Below are positions 48,401 to 59,116 of a stretch of 64,000 nt of DNA, piece after piece. A program made the translations under genes and the position numbers. Position 1 is the first letter of the stretch; every line of letters begins with the position of its first letter. Where the stretch lies: assembly GCA_025765615.1 (NCBI GenBank), contig JAIVFJ010000076.1, positions 1 to 64,000 of the forward strand. The letters are read 5' to 3'. This DNA is from Zopfochytrium polystomum. Lineage: Eukaryota > Chytridiomycota > Chytridiomycetes > Chytridiales > Chytridiaceae. Below the pieces are notes generated by a model. That model saw nothing but the letters and a program-made list of their open reading frames with translations. It was not told the origin of the DNA and ran no database searches.

Positions 48401-49176
48401 CCTACGGCGACCATCACGTCAGTGAAGAAATGAAGAAAGTCAAGGCAAAAGAATCTGACCTTTGGTCCTCCAAGGCCCATGTTTTGCATTCCATGTACAA
48501 ATTGGGGATCAGGGGTAAAGCTGGGAGGATTCAGCGGAGCCGCTCCCGCGAATGAGGCACCAGCAGATGCGGCTCTGTTGTCGGCGAATTGAGGCGGCCC
48601 TGGCGGTCCTGCGAACGCGAAAGACGGTGGCTGCGCTGGCGAGAACCCCACTGATCCATATCGCGCACTGCTAGGATCACCGGTTGGCTGCAAATGGTTG
48701 CCGAACGTTGTTGAGGGATCAATCGGCGCATATGCGCGTCTAGCCCGGCCTGTGGAGCTTGTTTGTGGTGTGTTGCTCGGGAGACCAGGAGACGATGGAG
48801 AGTTTGGGCCGTTCGAAGGAGTCCGCCCAGCGGATGGTATGATCGGAGTGCTTTGGGTTCCGGGCATCCCGCCGTTGGGAGGTCTTACGGCCATAGGACT
48901 GACTCCGTTTTGTGGGACCGGATTAAGGCCAGGCGCGAGGGGTGCGCCGCCTGGGCCAGACGGATTCGGTCGCGAGTGGGCAAGAGGCTGTGGAGGTGGG
49001 CCGGCACCGGCGGCCCCATAGGAAACTGGACCCGTCGGTCGGCCAGATGAGGGGGCTGGCGATCTCCCAAATGAAGAAGAGTGCATCGCGTTTGGAGGGG
49101 GCCGCATGCCACCGCCTTTTGGTGGTGGGGGTTGATACGTGTTCAGGCCGAGAGGGTGTGACGGCGTCCCAGACAT
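45488..49176 (-). CDS. SEC24: COPII coat protein SEC24
   Basis: SEC24 is the cargo-selecting subunit of the COPII inner coat, paired with SEC23 on endoplasmic-reticulum exit sites. Exon 1 (49176-48460) is a Pro/Gly/Ala-rich disordered N-terminus. Exon 2 carries the zinc finger CSRCTAYLNPWIKFVNGGSQ with WRCSICG, then the trunk domain start (PPQPVVIIFVIDVSYAAVQS, KTILESLDRIP). Later exons give KIGGKIVVVQSSLPNVGPGS, ESGLLQPAILHYKQIGNDFA and QVSIDLFCAPAQYGDF. The gelsolin-like end reads LDVFLWVGRNVPPQL. Total near 900 residues, about eight exons. The last exon's end (ARPTDR-like tail to 45488) is longer than usual and may hide one more splice. The intron near 45830-45920 is free of stops in frame. 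Confidence 0.92.
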
Positions 49177-49352
49177 GGCAATGCTGAAACTTTTTCGTCG
49201 CTTTCCACTTTTCTGACATAGGCGGAGTCCGGGTGACGAACGTATATTCCCATCAGGCTCCACGAGGTAACAGTGTAAAAACAGTTCAACAAGACGAAGG
49301 AAAAAAAAAAAAGGAAATCAGAAAGGAGTACACCGAGGAACATTAGAGGAGA

Positions 49353-52300
49353 TCAACGCCTCTCGCGCAAAAAGCTTTGAACAAGCACCCCGTTCAAAAC
49401 ACCCAAGAACACCAGGATTCCTGCGGAAATGAGCACGTTTCTGACATACGAGTTGGCGTCGAAAGAGAACTTGTCGAGGATAACAGATGCAGGGATGTTG
49501 ACAGTCACACCGGCTATGTAGTCCACAATTTGAATTTCAGAAAGATCATTCACAACCAGCGCTTCGTAGACGTAACGGAAGAGACTCAAGTATTGAATCC
49601 AACCCAGCCACGGCACAATGGAGCCTACACGAGGAAGGGTATTAAAGTTGGTTGGAAGACTATCCGTGATTTACCTTGATTGATCAGCCACCCCGAAAAG
49701 AGCATGTTGAATAGTATGACTATCGCACCCATAAGTGTGGCAGCGCCAACATCGGAGATGACAACTGTGAACAAGAAGCAGAAGAATCCAATTTCCGCGG
49801 AGAACAGCATGAGCAGAGTAATGAATTTCGTGAAGTGGGTCGCCCCCGGAGCAAATCCTATCATGAAGTAGGAAATGCAGCCCATGAGGAGGGCAGGGAC
49901 GATTCGAAGTGGAATTGTGTCGACAATAAGCCGCGAAACGTAGTAAGCCATTGGCGAGTAGAACCCGTTGGATCTTTCACGGAGGAAAAGATTTCGCTCA
50001 GTCGAAAAGGAACCAACCCCCGACAGGCCTGAGAAACCGATAAGGGACAGAATAAACAATATCGCTCCAAATCGGTTTTGAATGCCACCAAGCGAATTCC
50101 CCGAGTTGAAGTATACACCACCGACGAAAAGACCAAGCAGAACCGCCATCACAAGGTGTCCAATAAGGAGCGTGGGGGACCGACACAGATGCCTGCCAGA
50201 CCTCTGGATCAACACACCCAATTGAGTCAAGAAGCTTGCGCGATACGAAACACCAGTAGTACTGCTGCCTTGAAGAGATGAATTTCCGCTTGAGCCGTCG
50301 ACCGTTTTCTTTGCCGTCGAGGACCCGCCTGACTCTGACTCGGGCGAATTGGTACTTCCGAGTTCGGCGTCACCAGAGGGCTCAAGTTCAACTGGGTTGT
50401 GGTAGCTTTTCCAGTCCCAAAGGCGTTTCCGCGAACGCTGGGTCATGGAGTTGGAGTTTGCGCTAGACGAAAGTAGTGGGGTTCCGACAGCCAGGTCCAA
50501 CAGGTGGTCAGCGATATTGTAGCCTTCGGGACAGGGTTTTCCCATATTGCGGAAATAACCCGCAGCGTCTGAGCCAGGGCCATTATATAGAGGAGAGCCG
50601 CTGGAAAGGACCAGCACGTCATCGAACATGGAAAACACATCGGACCTGGGTTGGTGAATAGTGATGATGATCGTCTTTCCCTGATTTCGGGCGAGGTCGG
50701 CTAGGGTCCGCACAACGGAAAGTGCATTGAACGAATCAAGACCGCTGGTGGGTTCGTCCAATAGCAGAACCGGAGGGTCGGTGACGAGCTCAACACCAAT
50801 GCTTACACGACGTTTTTCACCACCAGAAATTCCACGGTTTCCAAAACCACCAATGCGAGAATCTGCCACGTGCGAAAGTCCAAGGTCATCAATGATTCGA
50901 TTGACGCGGTCTAAGCGCTGCTCCGATTTCATGGAGTCCGGTAGGCGCAGTGACGCTGAAAACAACAGAGTTTCCCGAACCGTCAGCGTCGGAAGGAGGA
51001 GGTCTTCCTGGTCCACATAACCAACAACGCTGCGGAGGGCTGACGGAGTCGATTGAACGCCGTCTACAGTTATCGTCCCGTTCGTCACACCGGACTTGTT
51101 CTTTCCTGCGAGGATGTCCAAGAGGGTGGACTTGCCAGCACCTACATGTGATTAATCGAGGTGCACGAATTGCTAGACCTTACCAGAGGGTCCCATTATG
51201 GCATATACTTTGCCAGAGGAGGCGGTGCCTTGAACCTCTCGTAAAAGCTTTTTGGTTCCAATTGAGTAAGATCCGACGGAAAACCCTATGGTCACTCCAC
51301 GCCTTTCCTCTGGCGTGGCGGCCTTTTTCGCGCGGATTTGGTCAAAGATTGCCCAGACAAGACCTGAACAAAAAAGGTGAGTGAAAACAGCTGCGTTTCA
51401 GTGAAAGATTTCTGTACCTCCAACAATTATGGCTCCAACAAAAGCGGCCATAGCTACTCCAATCTTCTCTCCTGCGGAAAGCTCATCCTTTGAGATCAAA
51501 CTGTCCAGATCTGGGTTGTCCGTTGGTAGAGCGCACTCTCCAAAGTTGCATGAGTGGAGCTCCAGCCCGTCTTTAAAAAGACTCCGCAAGAAGGAAACTT
51601 TACAAAATTTCAGAACTTTTCTGGAAATTCGAACACCTACAGTCGGCTTTGCAGGTGGTTTTGTTCGCACTGTCGCAAGTAAAAGCGAAATCGCCTGAGG
51701 CACTCTTAATTGAATTGGTCAGGTCGACGACCGTTCCAGGGCCACCACAGAATGTAGATGAACCAATGCACTGGCACTGAGTGTCAGGGCAATACCAACG
51801 GTATTGGCCATTGACTAATTCCTGCGTGCAACCGCTGATGTTGCACATGAACTGCTGATTTCCATCGTACCACACTAGATGGGCGACCGGAGACACGGGT
51901 CAACTAAACCGAATTACTTTGAGCATTAGCGGACTACTCACAACTGCCAAGGGTTGTCCCTGACGTGCGGTTTCGCATTAGAGTGATGATGGATTGCTTG
52001 GAGTAGATTGACGTCAACAGTGGGGCTGCATGGGAGAGACTTGTCAGCTTGGTTGGAGTTGACAATTGCTCTCAACTGTCAACGTTACAAACAACGGAGT
52101 TCGCTTTCCAAACTTTAATGTCCTTGTTACAAACCGGAGCAAGTCCACCGTTGTTCGAAATCTGGCAGGCATTGTCGGCTTCGCAGACTAACGACGCGTC
52201 GCCCAACTTTTGTCAGGAATTTGGATACACTACCAACAACTAAACTTACTATTGCAATTCGGGCCAGTGAAACCAGTGTCGCATTTGCAAGTCGTCCCCG

Positions 52301-52776
52301 TTTCGCGAATGGGTCGTTGGCTATTCAGTGAGTTGATGGAGCCACAAACTGGGATTCACGGTGAGCAGAGGCCGAAAAAAACACGAGATAGTGAGCTACT
52401 AACGAGGAGACGCGCAATCTGGGCCACCGAAGCCAGCTGGACAGGAGCACCCAGACCCTCCGCAGGTTCCGTAATTGAGGCAGCCCTGTTTCGCGGTGTG
52501 AAGGTTTGTCTTCCTTGGTCTGGGTGGCACGAGTTGAGACGAACGCACCTGGTTCCTACAGTCAAAACACACTGGGCAAGAAGATGGTGACGCGGAAGGG
52601 CTAAGAGACGTCGAGGACGTCGAAGACGAAGCCGCCGAAGTCGTTGTGGAGGGCAACGTCGACGCTGAATTGGACTGACCGAGCACGGTCTGGGGTAGAA
52701 GGGCGAGGGCGATCGCGAAGAAAAGAAAAACGGCCGTCCGCACCGCGGCGGATGGGAATAGAGTCATCTGAATCAT
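49353..52776 (-). CDS. ABCG-type half transporter with EGF-like ectodomain (ADP1-like)
   Basis: A membrane transporter with ABC domain followed by membrane domain, as in the fungal ADP1 and White families. The N-terminus at 52776 is a signal peptide (TAVFLFFAIALALLPQTVLG). A Ser/Thr-rich spacer and several short Cys-rich EGF-like exons follow (CGGSGCSCPAGFGGPDC, TCKCDTGFTGPNC). A first membrane helix (GVAMAAFVGAIIVGG) precedes the ATPase: Walker A is split over an intron (MGPSG / AGKSTLLDILAG), with signature GISGGEKRRVSIG and Walker B PPVLLLDEPTSGLDS. Six membrane helices end at 49353. As a half transporter it should dimerise. The substrate is unknown. It lies 177 bases downstream of SEC24 in the same direction. 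Confidence 0.88.
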
Positions 52777-54730
52777 AGAATGGACTGAAGTAGTTCGAGC
52801 CGACTGCGGTGTGCGCGACGAGCGTTAAATTGATATGGTACGCCAAACTTTAGGCGGGGGGGGGGCGACGAGAGTCAAGTTCGGTCAGCAAATCGGTTTT
52901 TTGCTTAATGATGTGGTTGGATGGGCGGAGACGAGGTCGGCGATGGCAAAGGATGGTGCACGTTTCTAACCCGCTTATCCAATTGGAGAGTAGATTCCCG
53001 GGAGGAAGAGTGATACGTTTGGCTGAAGTATGAGGAGGTAGTTAGGGAGATTGGCGGGGATGTTGGGCTTGCAAGGATGAGGGTCTGATTTGCGGCAAAG
53101 AGGGACGGCCCAACCGATGGAGAGAGCAGCACGAGCAAGAATGTGGGGTGGGCCGGCGACGGCCGACTCAGGGGGGAGGGGAGGGAAGGGGCGGGTGGGT
53201 GGGAGGGCGGGCACGAGGCGATCGACGTTTGTGACAAACAAACCAACACAGCCAGCAACAACAACACAGACCTCTCGAAGCTCTTCCGCTTCTCTATTGA
53301 GAAATTCGCTCGCTCTGTCTCGCCTCTCTCTCTGTCCACTCTCTCTATCTGTCTGTCACCTTCCCTCTCTCTCTCTCGATTTCGGGCCTCGGCGATTCCT
53401 TCTCTCTCTCTCTCTCTCTCTCTCACACTCACTCAAAGGCGGCGGCCTGACAAAAGGAGAAGGTGCTGCAGCTTGCTGCTAGTGGGCTGATCGCGAAGAG
53501 TGTCCAATCAGAATTCGGCTTGCAGAAAATTTGTGATGGGGCGCTCGCTGGGCCGAGCACGTGCATATTTTCGCTGGCTGATCAAGCAGCACCAATTCTT
53601 TCCTTTTTCGTGACGTGTCCCGGGTCGGGTGAATGGAATACTCCGGCGGCCCTTGCGCAAAAGTCGTGATGGAAAAACAAATGCGCATCCAGAAAATGAA
53701 TTTCCGTTTATTCCGAAGGCGCGCGACCAAGGCCGTCATGCTGCTGTTACAACGATGATCAAGCTCCTCGTCGAGACCGGTGAAGGTCTCGGCGCTAATG
53801 AAAAGGTGATTGATATCTCGGTGCAGCTTGATGAGGCTATTCTGCGCTTGCGGTGAGTTTGGAATGTTTAATTGATGTGTCGTCGTTCCATCCTGTCAAC
53901 GCAGCTCTCAAAGCTAATCTCTCAGAATTTGGGAGCGTCTTGCAACAACTATCAGTTTCAGCAACTGTATGCCATCTTAACTTACTGAGTGCACAGGGTT
54001 AAAGACTGACAAATAAACGAGCCAAGATTGCAGGCGAAACTCCAGTGCTGGTGCCGTCCAGGTACACCTTGGACCAGTCGCTTTGCCCTCCAGATAGCCT
54101 CGCTATGTGCATAATTTGCCAAACTTTGAATTTCATGACCCTTGTTAGTGGTTAATGGATTAAAGGCGTTTGTCTGGCGCTTATCGTCACGTTCATTTTG
54201 TCGACTTTGACTATCGTCAGAAGAGAGAAAGGGCGGCTTTGGACACTTGCACATTCAGGGATATGGGAATGAGAGGATTGTAAACAATCCCAAATGTCCA
54301 GATGTTTGAAGAGACAACATTCAACGCATCCTCCTCGTTGCCTCGATCTTATGACTCTCCGCCTCCTGCACAAACGGGATATTGTAAGTTCCAAGTCACA
54401 ACAGCAAGAGCCCAGCGAATAGATTCCTGCGTCACTCGGCATTTTTTTGAATAAGTCTGATCCCAAAGGCGTTAGGGCTTTGTCGGGCCATTAGGGGCAC
54501 GACCAAATGATGAAGATGTGCTGATCTTTTGTGTTAAGGTTCGGACAAGAAAAACCGAAAACGGAACTGAAAGGTTGCAACATTTGTCGAAAGGTGCCAA
54601 CACGAAAAAAAAAGTTGTTCCAGAACAGTTGGCACTCCGGAACTTCATGGAACGACGGACTCTTCCAGAACAACGTTTCTGTGCAAAGCATAAAAAGGCC
54701 CGCGGCACTGACCAATTCTTGTTATTTCTC
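52777..54730. other. Divergent spacer between the ABC transporter and chitin deacetylase
   Basis: Nearly 2 kb. It contains a CT microsatellite (53325-53440, including a run of about 13 CT) and a G-run (52854-52864). A short plus-strand open piece (53629-53856, ending TMIKLLVETGEGLGANEKV before a possible GTGAGT donor) could be an exon of an unrecognised gene, but no partner exon is convincing. Heat-shock-like boxes and a TATA-like box lie just before the deacetylase. Confidence 0.45.
54618..54698 (+). promoter_or_regulatory. Putative heat-shock-like boxes and TATA of the chitin deacetylase
   Basis: Two TTCCAGAAC boxes (54618-54626 and 54663-54671, each one TTCnnGAA pair) and additional GGAAC words precede CATAAAAAGG (54689-54698), about 35 bases upstream of the ATG at 54731. 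This is a plausible core promoter; stress control is inference. Confidence 0.4.
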
Positions 54731-56854
54731 AATGAGCAGCATTCGGAGAAAGCATAACGCCAACGGACCCGTTGCCGGGAGTGGAGGCTACAGACCACTC
54801 TCCGACGGTGATGGCGATAACGACATCGGCGAGGACGCCCTTGGTCACGACTTGGACTCGAAGGAACTCTTTCTTAGCACAGCACCCGACTTTCTGCAGT
54901 CGAGGAACCCGGCGAGCAGGCCAACCAGCCACCCCACTTCGCCCATCGAGCGCAAAGTTCGGAGGAGACTCATACGCTTATTTTTCGCTGTGGTCTTGGT
55001 CTGCCTCGTCCCGTCGGTCATCTTCATTGTCCTTTATGGAGTAGGGAAACACGCGCCGACGTCGACCGTCACTCAAAGTGCTGTGGACCGGCTTGGAGCC
55101 GTCGGTGGGAAGGCAGCTGTCCTCAATCTTACTCTTAATGGAGAGTGCGGCCCGGCCAGCGGTTATTCTTGTTGGCCGGGATTTTGCTGCTCGCAGGTTC
55201 ATTATTTGTGTTCTCGATCCAGCCGGGCATTTCTAAGCGTTTCAAAATTCCCTGTACTGGCTATCCCTCAATAGTGGGGCTACTGCGGAACCTCTACTGA
55301 CCACTGCGCCAAAGGATGTCAAGTTAATTACGGAGAATGTGGCACACGAAACTCGACTTCGTCGATAAGTTCGACTTCATCGATAGCCTCAACTCCAACT
55401 ACTTCCCTGCCTTCCACCTCGTCCTCCAGCATTGGCCAGGCCTCACCAGGGACTTCAACCTCCTCGGGAACAACGTCCCCCGCAGTGAATTCTGTCACTT
55501 CTGTGTTGGAGTCAACATATGGCGTCGGTGGAGTCTGCGGAAGTGGCAAAGGTCTTTGCTACCCTGGATTCTGCTGCTCCATGGTAAAACCCGATTACTT
55601 AAGACAATTGTCGCTCTAGTGATGACCTTCACAAAAATACCCAGCATGGCTACTGTGGACAAGATGAGACCTATTGCGGTTCGCATTCCATTTTTTTTTT
55701 CTTTCACTGGGCTGTTGACCAAAGTTGCCTACTCTCTATTATGCCTTAGGCACGGGATGCCAGCCGGCTTTTGGCTTATGTGGAGCGGACGCCACGGCAT
55801 GGCTGTCAACACATTCAACAGCGACTCCAACAACCAATGCCGTTACGTCAACCACATCCGCTGCTTTCACTGGTGTCGCCAATCTTAACGTCACCAAAGA
55901 TGGGCAGTGTGGCCCAAGCCACGGCATCTGCAATGTCGTACGTATGATGACCTTCGTTTCAGATTCTCCCACTTTCATTCTCCAGAAGTTTCTTACGATG
56001 GGATTACAAAGGGCCTTTGTTGCAACACATGGGGCTGGTGCGGTCAAGACTGTTCCATCGCTGCCGGTTGCAACCCCACATACGGTGACTGCGATGGATA
56101 CCCTCAAATAAAGGGAATCACCGTGACGTACAAATGCACTGTCCCCGGAACAGTGGCCATCACATTCGGTGGGTACCTTTGTTGGCTTTTGCGTCAATCT
56201 TCTCACTGAAAGCTCGCAGATGACGGTCCCTTCTTGTATCTTGGAGCCGTTGCCGACCAATTTACTGCGGCTGGTGGAAAAACCACTTTTTTCATTAACG
56301 GCAACAACGCCGACTGTCTATACGACCACATGGGCGATATTGTTCGTGCTTTCAACAACGGCCATCAAATCGCCTCACACACCTGGAGCCATCCCAATAT
56401 GACAGCCAAAAGCACCTCCGCCCAACGAAATGAAATCCAGAAGCTCGAGAATGCGATCAAGAATATCCTTGGGCTGCGACCAAATTACTTCCGGCCGCCG
56501 TTCGGAGAGTACAACGCAGACCTGGTCAACTTGCTTAAGAACATGAACTACACTCACGTTGTCCTGTGGGACAAAACACCCCAGGAAACGTCCAACGGCA
56601 GTGACAATAGCTACCCTGCGGACGCGGTCAACGAGAAGCAAACCTACCTTACCGCAGATCTATCCGTACCTCACATCTTTTTGCAACACAACCTTTTCAA
56701 TGTAACGACCTACACCATGGTGCCGTTCATTTTGAACTGGGCCAAAACCAACAATTTGAAGATGGTTACGGTTGCAGAGTGCCTCGGCGATTCTAACCCT
56801 TACCGCGACATTGGCAAGCCGGCGACGCCTCCCGCACAGGGATTCACTTGTTGA
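54731..56854 (+). CDS. Membrane-anchored chitin deacetylase with three CBM18 modules
   Basis: Predicted chitin deacetylase (CE4), which converts chitin to chitosan at the cell surface. The start ATG at 54731 gives a cytosolic head, one membrane helix (LFFAVVLVCLVPSVIFIVLY), then three chitin-binding CBM18 modules spread over exons: CGPASGYSCWPGFCCSQ with WGYCGTSTDHC; CGSGKGLCYPGFCCSM with HGYCGQDETYC; and CGPSHGIC with GLCCNTWGWCGQDC. Modules 1 and 2 are separated by a Ser/Thr-rich linker. The catalytic NodB domain follows: TFDDGPF (motif 1, formed across an intron), SHTWSHP (zinc histidines), RPPFGEYN (motif 3) and IFLQHNL (motif 5, with N where D is common). Six exons. It ends 276 bases before the convergent RSPH1 gene. 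Confidence 0.9.
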
Positions 56855-57129
56855 GGGTCCGCCTGAGAGCGATACCATTTTCCGCTTCTTTATTTTGTTT
56901 TTGTGATGTTACGCCTCTGAAACTCTGTTTTCCCTGCCTTGCACTTTCTTATACCAACCAAACCTGCAAAAGAGAACGTCTTGTCGCAAAAGCACTCCAA
57001 ACGGGACTCGCATCCACCAAAGCGCGTTCGCAGTCTGCGGGGGTCTGCCTAAAATTCACAACGAATCAGTCCCGTTGGGAGAAATGGAGAACAATGTTGT
57101 TCTTTTTTCAACTTGCGGAAACACAATTT
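56855..57129. other. Convergent spacer
   Basis: Short 3'-3' gap between chitin deacetylase and RSPH1. No features seen. Confidence 0.5.
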
Positions 57130-57987
57130 CTATTGAGCTGGGACTTCAGCGGCCGGGAAGTACGCGTCGCTAACATCTTGCGCGTAGCCCGATGGGAACA
57201 CTATTTTAGCAGGGGCCGCCATCCTGTCGCTGGAAGTCCAATTCCCGACGACCTTGTGATCCGCATGGATGATTTGGCCTTGCCCGCTCAGAACGCCTTC
57301 AGTCCAGTTGCCGGTTTTCTAGAAAAAACGGTGGGTTAAAACGTCGCCAGAGTGCATTCTGTGCGATCTCCCACTTTGCTTCCCGATTTGTAGACGTAAG
57401 TTCCTGCAAAAAACTTCAGTCCGCGTTGATGCATTGATCTTTTGCGAGCTCCCACCGTTTCCGTGTTTCATATCATTCAGCCACTCCCCTTGGTACGCAT
57501 CTCCGTTCGGGTAGAGGTAAACCCCGACTCCACTGCGTTTACCTTGCTCAAAGTTGCCTGTTGCACAATTGCTGTGAGTGGTATGTCATTCTCATTAAAT
57601 CACTGGAAGACGAACCTTCGTATTTTGAGCCATCCGGATAAACGAAGCGTCCGTGACCATTTCGAAGATCGTCCTTGTACATTCCGGAATACCGAACACC
57701 GCTCTTCCACTTGTACACGCCGTGGCCGTTGCGATGTCCGTTCTCGTAGGATCCCTCGTACACATCGCCGTTTGGAAACGTGTTTTTCCCCTTGCCGTGC
57801 CTTTGTTTGAGGTCGTTTCGTTCACCCTCGTAAACCTATGTTGTTGCCGTGTCGATGATTCACAGTGAGGACAGGCCACCCGACGAGTCGCACCATCGCT
57901 GCTTCTTAACACATCTCTACATCTCTCACGCACCCCTAGAGTCGGAGTTTGTTCCTGCGGCTCCCCATCCCCGTCTTCCGAAGACAT
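57130..57987 (-). CDS. RSPH1: Radial spoke head protein 1 homolog (MORN repeats)
   Basis: RSPH1 sits in the head of the radial spokes of motile flagella. Exons on the minus strand read MSSEDGDGEPQEQTPTLG, then VYEGERNDLKQRHGKGKNTF, PNGDVYEGSYENGHRNGHG, VYKWKSGVRYSGMYKDDLRN, YPDGSKYEG, KRSGVGVYLYPNGDAYQGEW and GTYVYKSGSK, giving five to six MORN repeats of about 23 residues. The end reads KTGNWTEGVLSGQGQIIHA and ALSO continues to YFPAAEVPAQ and a stop at 57130. The acidic head and repeat order match animal and algal RSPH1 closely. About five exons joined by GT-AG introns in frame. It marks the organism as having a motile flagellum. Length about 190-200 residues, shorter than vertebrate RSPH1 because the basic tail is absent. 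Confidence 0.85.
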
Positions 57988-58132
57988 TCCTCGAAATGTT
58001 TGTCACTTCGGGATAAGATGAAGTTTTATTTCATACTCAGTTCAAAACACGCCCCCTCTGCGTTGTCATGTTGGAATACTATACTCGCCCGTGATAGATA
58101 TATAATTTACCATTGACGAAGTGAGGTTCCCG

Positions 58133-58766
58133 TCATGATGATATGAAGGGAGCTGCCGGTTGCTCTTGTAAGCTCTGTCGAGCAACACGGTCGGCAGATA
58201 GTATCCGATCCAAGGTGGCCTCCATATTGGTGAGGTCTGCAAGAGTCAATGCATTCACTGCTGGCCACTGAAGCGAAAGAAGGGAGCTGCCCCTAAGAGA
58301 TGGAGGAAGCTTTTCCGAGACTGGAGGCATGATCCTTACTTGATTATGCTTTTCTGTACTGCGGCGTTTGGTCAAAGGATCGTTCAAGTTCCAAGAGACT
58401 ACAAGGTGGACCTCAAAGAAAGGATTCATTCCTTACTCAACAGCTCCAATGATCCGACCGACGCGCAAGCCAAGCAAAAACGAATCATTGTAGCCCTCAT
58501 CGAATCCAGATTGGATTGCTGCTGCTTTACCGGCTTCAATTCCCTCAAGATACCCTCTCTGGCGCCGTAAAAACTATCGTAAGAAATATGGATCGATCGA
58601 CACAAGCATTTACATTTCCGTGTACATCTTGCATTCTGTTCCAGGCTCGCTCCGCCAGAGTGCGATCATACTCAGCTCCATTGTCTCCCATCTCGCCATC
58701 GTCTGCGAGCCAGTCAGTATCGTCACCGCCGGCGCCGGGTGGGGAATTCGAGTTTGGAACTCTCAT
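58133..58766 (-). CDS. YAE1: Yae1-like protein (deca-GX3 motif)
   Basis: YAE1 with LTO1 loads the iron-sulfur cluster of the ribosome-recycling ATPase ABCE1/Rli1. Exon 1 starts at 58766 (MRVPNSNSPPGAGG) with the acidic TDWLADDGEMGDNGAEYD. After a short intron, exon 2 carries the family's repeated G-X3 pattern: GYLEGIEAGKAAAIQSGFDE and GYNDSFLLGLRVGRIIGAVE. A last exon (to 58133) adds LTNMEATLDRILSADRVARQ. The exon 2 to exon 3 junction could not be placed in frame with certainty, so the C-terminal part is provisional. It starts about 350 bases from the divergent gene at 59117. Confidence 0.72.
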
Positions 58767-59116
58767 AAGGGGAGGAATACAGCGATGAATGGGGACGGGA
58801 AGATGAGAAGAGAGATGAAAGCCAGGGGTGGCGATGGGGTTGGTGGTGTTGGATGCACGAACACGGACGCGTAAGCCTGGTGCTGCAACGCTGCGCGGGT
58901 CGCGCGGAAGTGGGGTCTGGGTGTGTGTGTGTGTGTCAGAAACCAGCCGAAAATCTCGCGAACTTGGTGGGTGCTGCCGCAACGAGGACCGCTTCCCCGC
59001 CGCCGCGCGCACTCCCCGTGCTCCCGTTGCCGGGGTGACCACCAGTACTGGGCCCCTCCCCCTTCTCCTCATTAGTTCGGGAAGTGCTGGCCTAGCGCCG
59101 CTTCCCGCATTCCGCT
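58767..59116. other. Divergent promoter region, YAE1 and USP-like gene
   Basis: 350 bases with a short GT run (58919-58938) and GC-rich flanks. It is a shared 5' region of two genes; no specific site is called. Confidence 0.45.

Noticed and set aside
52905..53432. A 175-codon minus-strand ORF rich in RER repeats
   Set aside because: It is the translation of a CT microsatellite and flanking low-complexity DNA, with no conserved part.
58545..59072. A 175-codon single-exon ORF covering the YAE1 start
   Set aside because: Its N-terminal half reads through the divergent promoter and GT repeat; the conserved part starts at 58766 and needs an intron to reach the G-X3 repeats.
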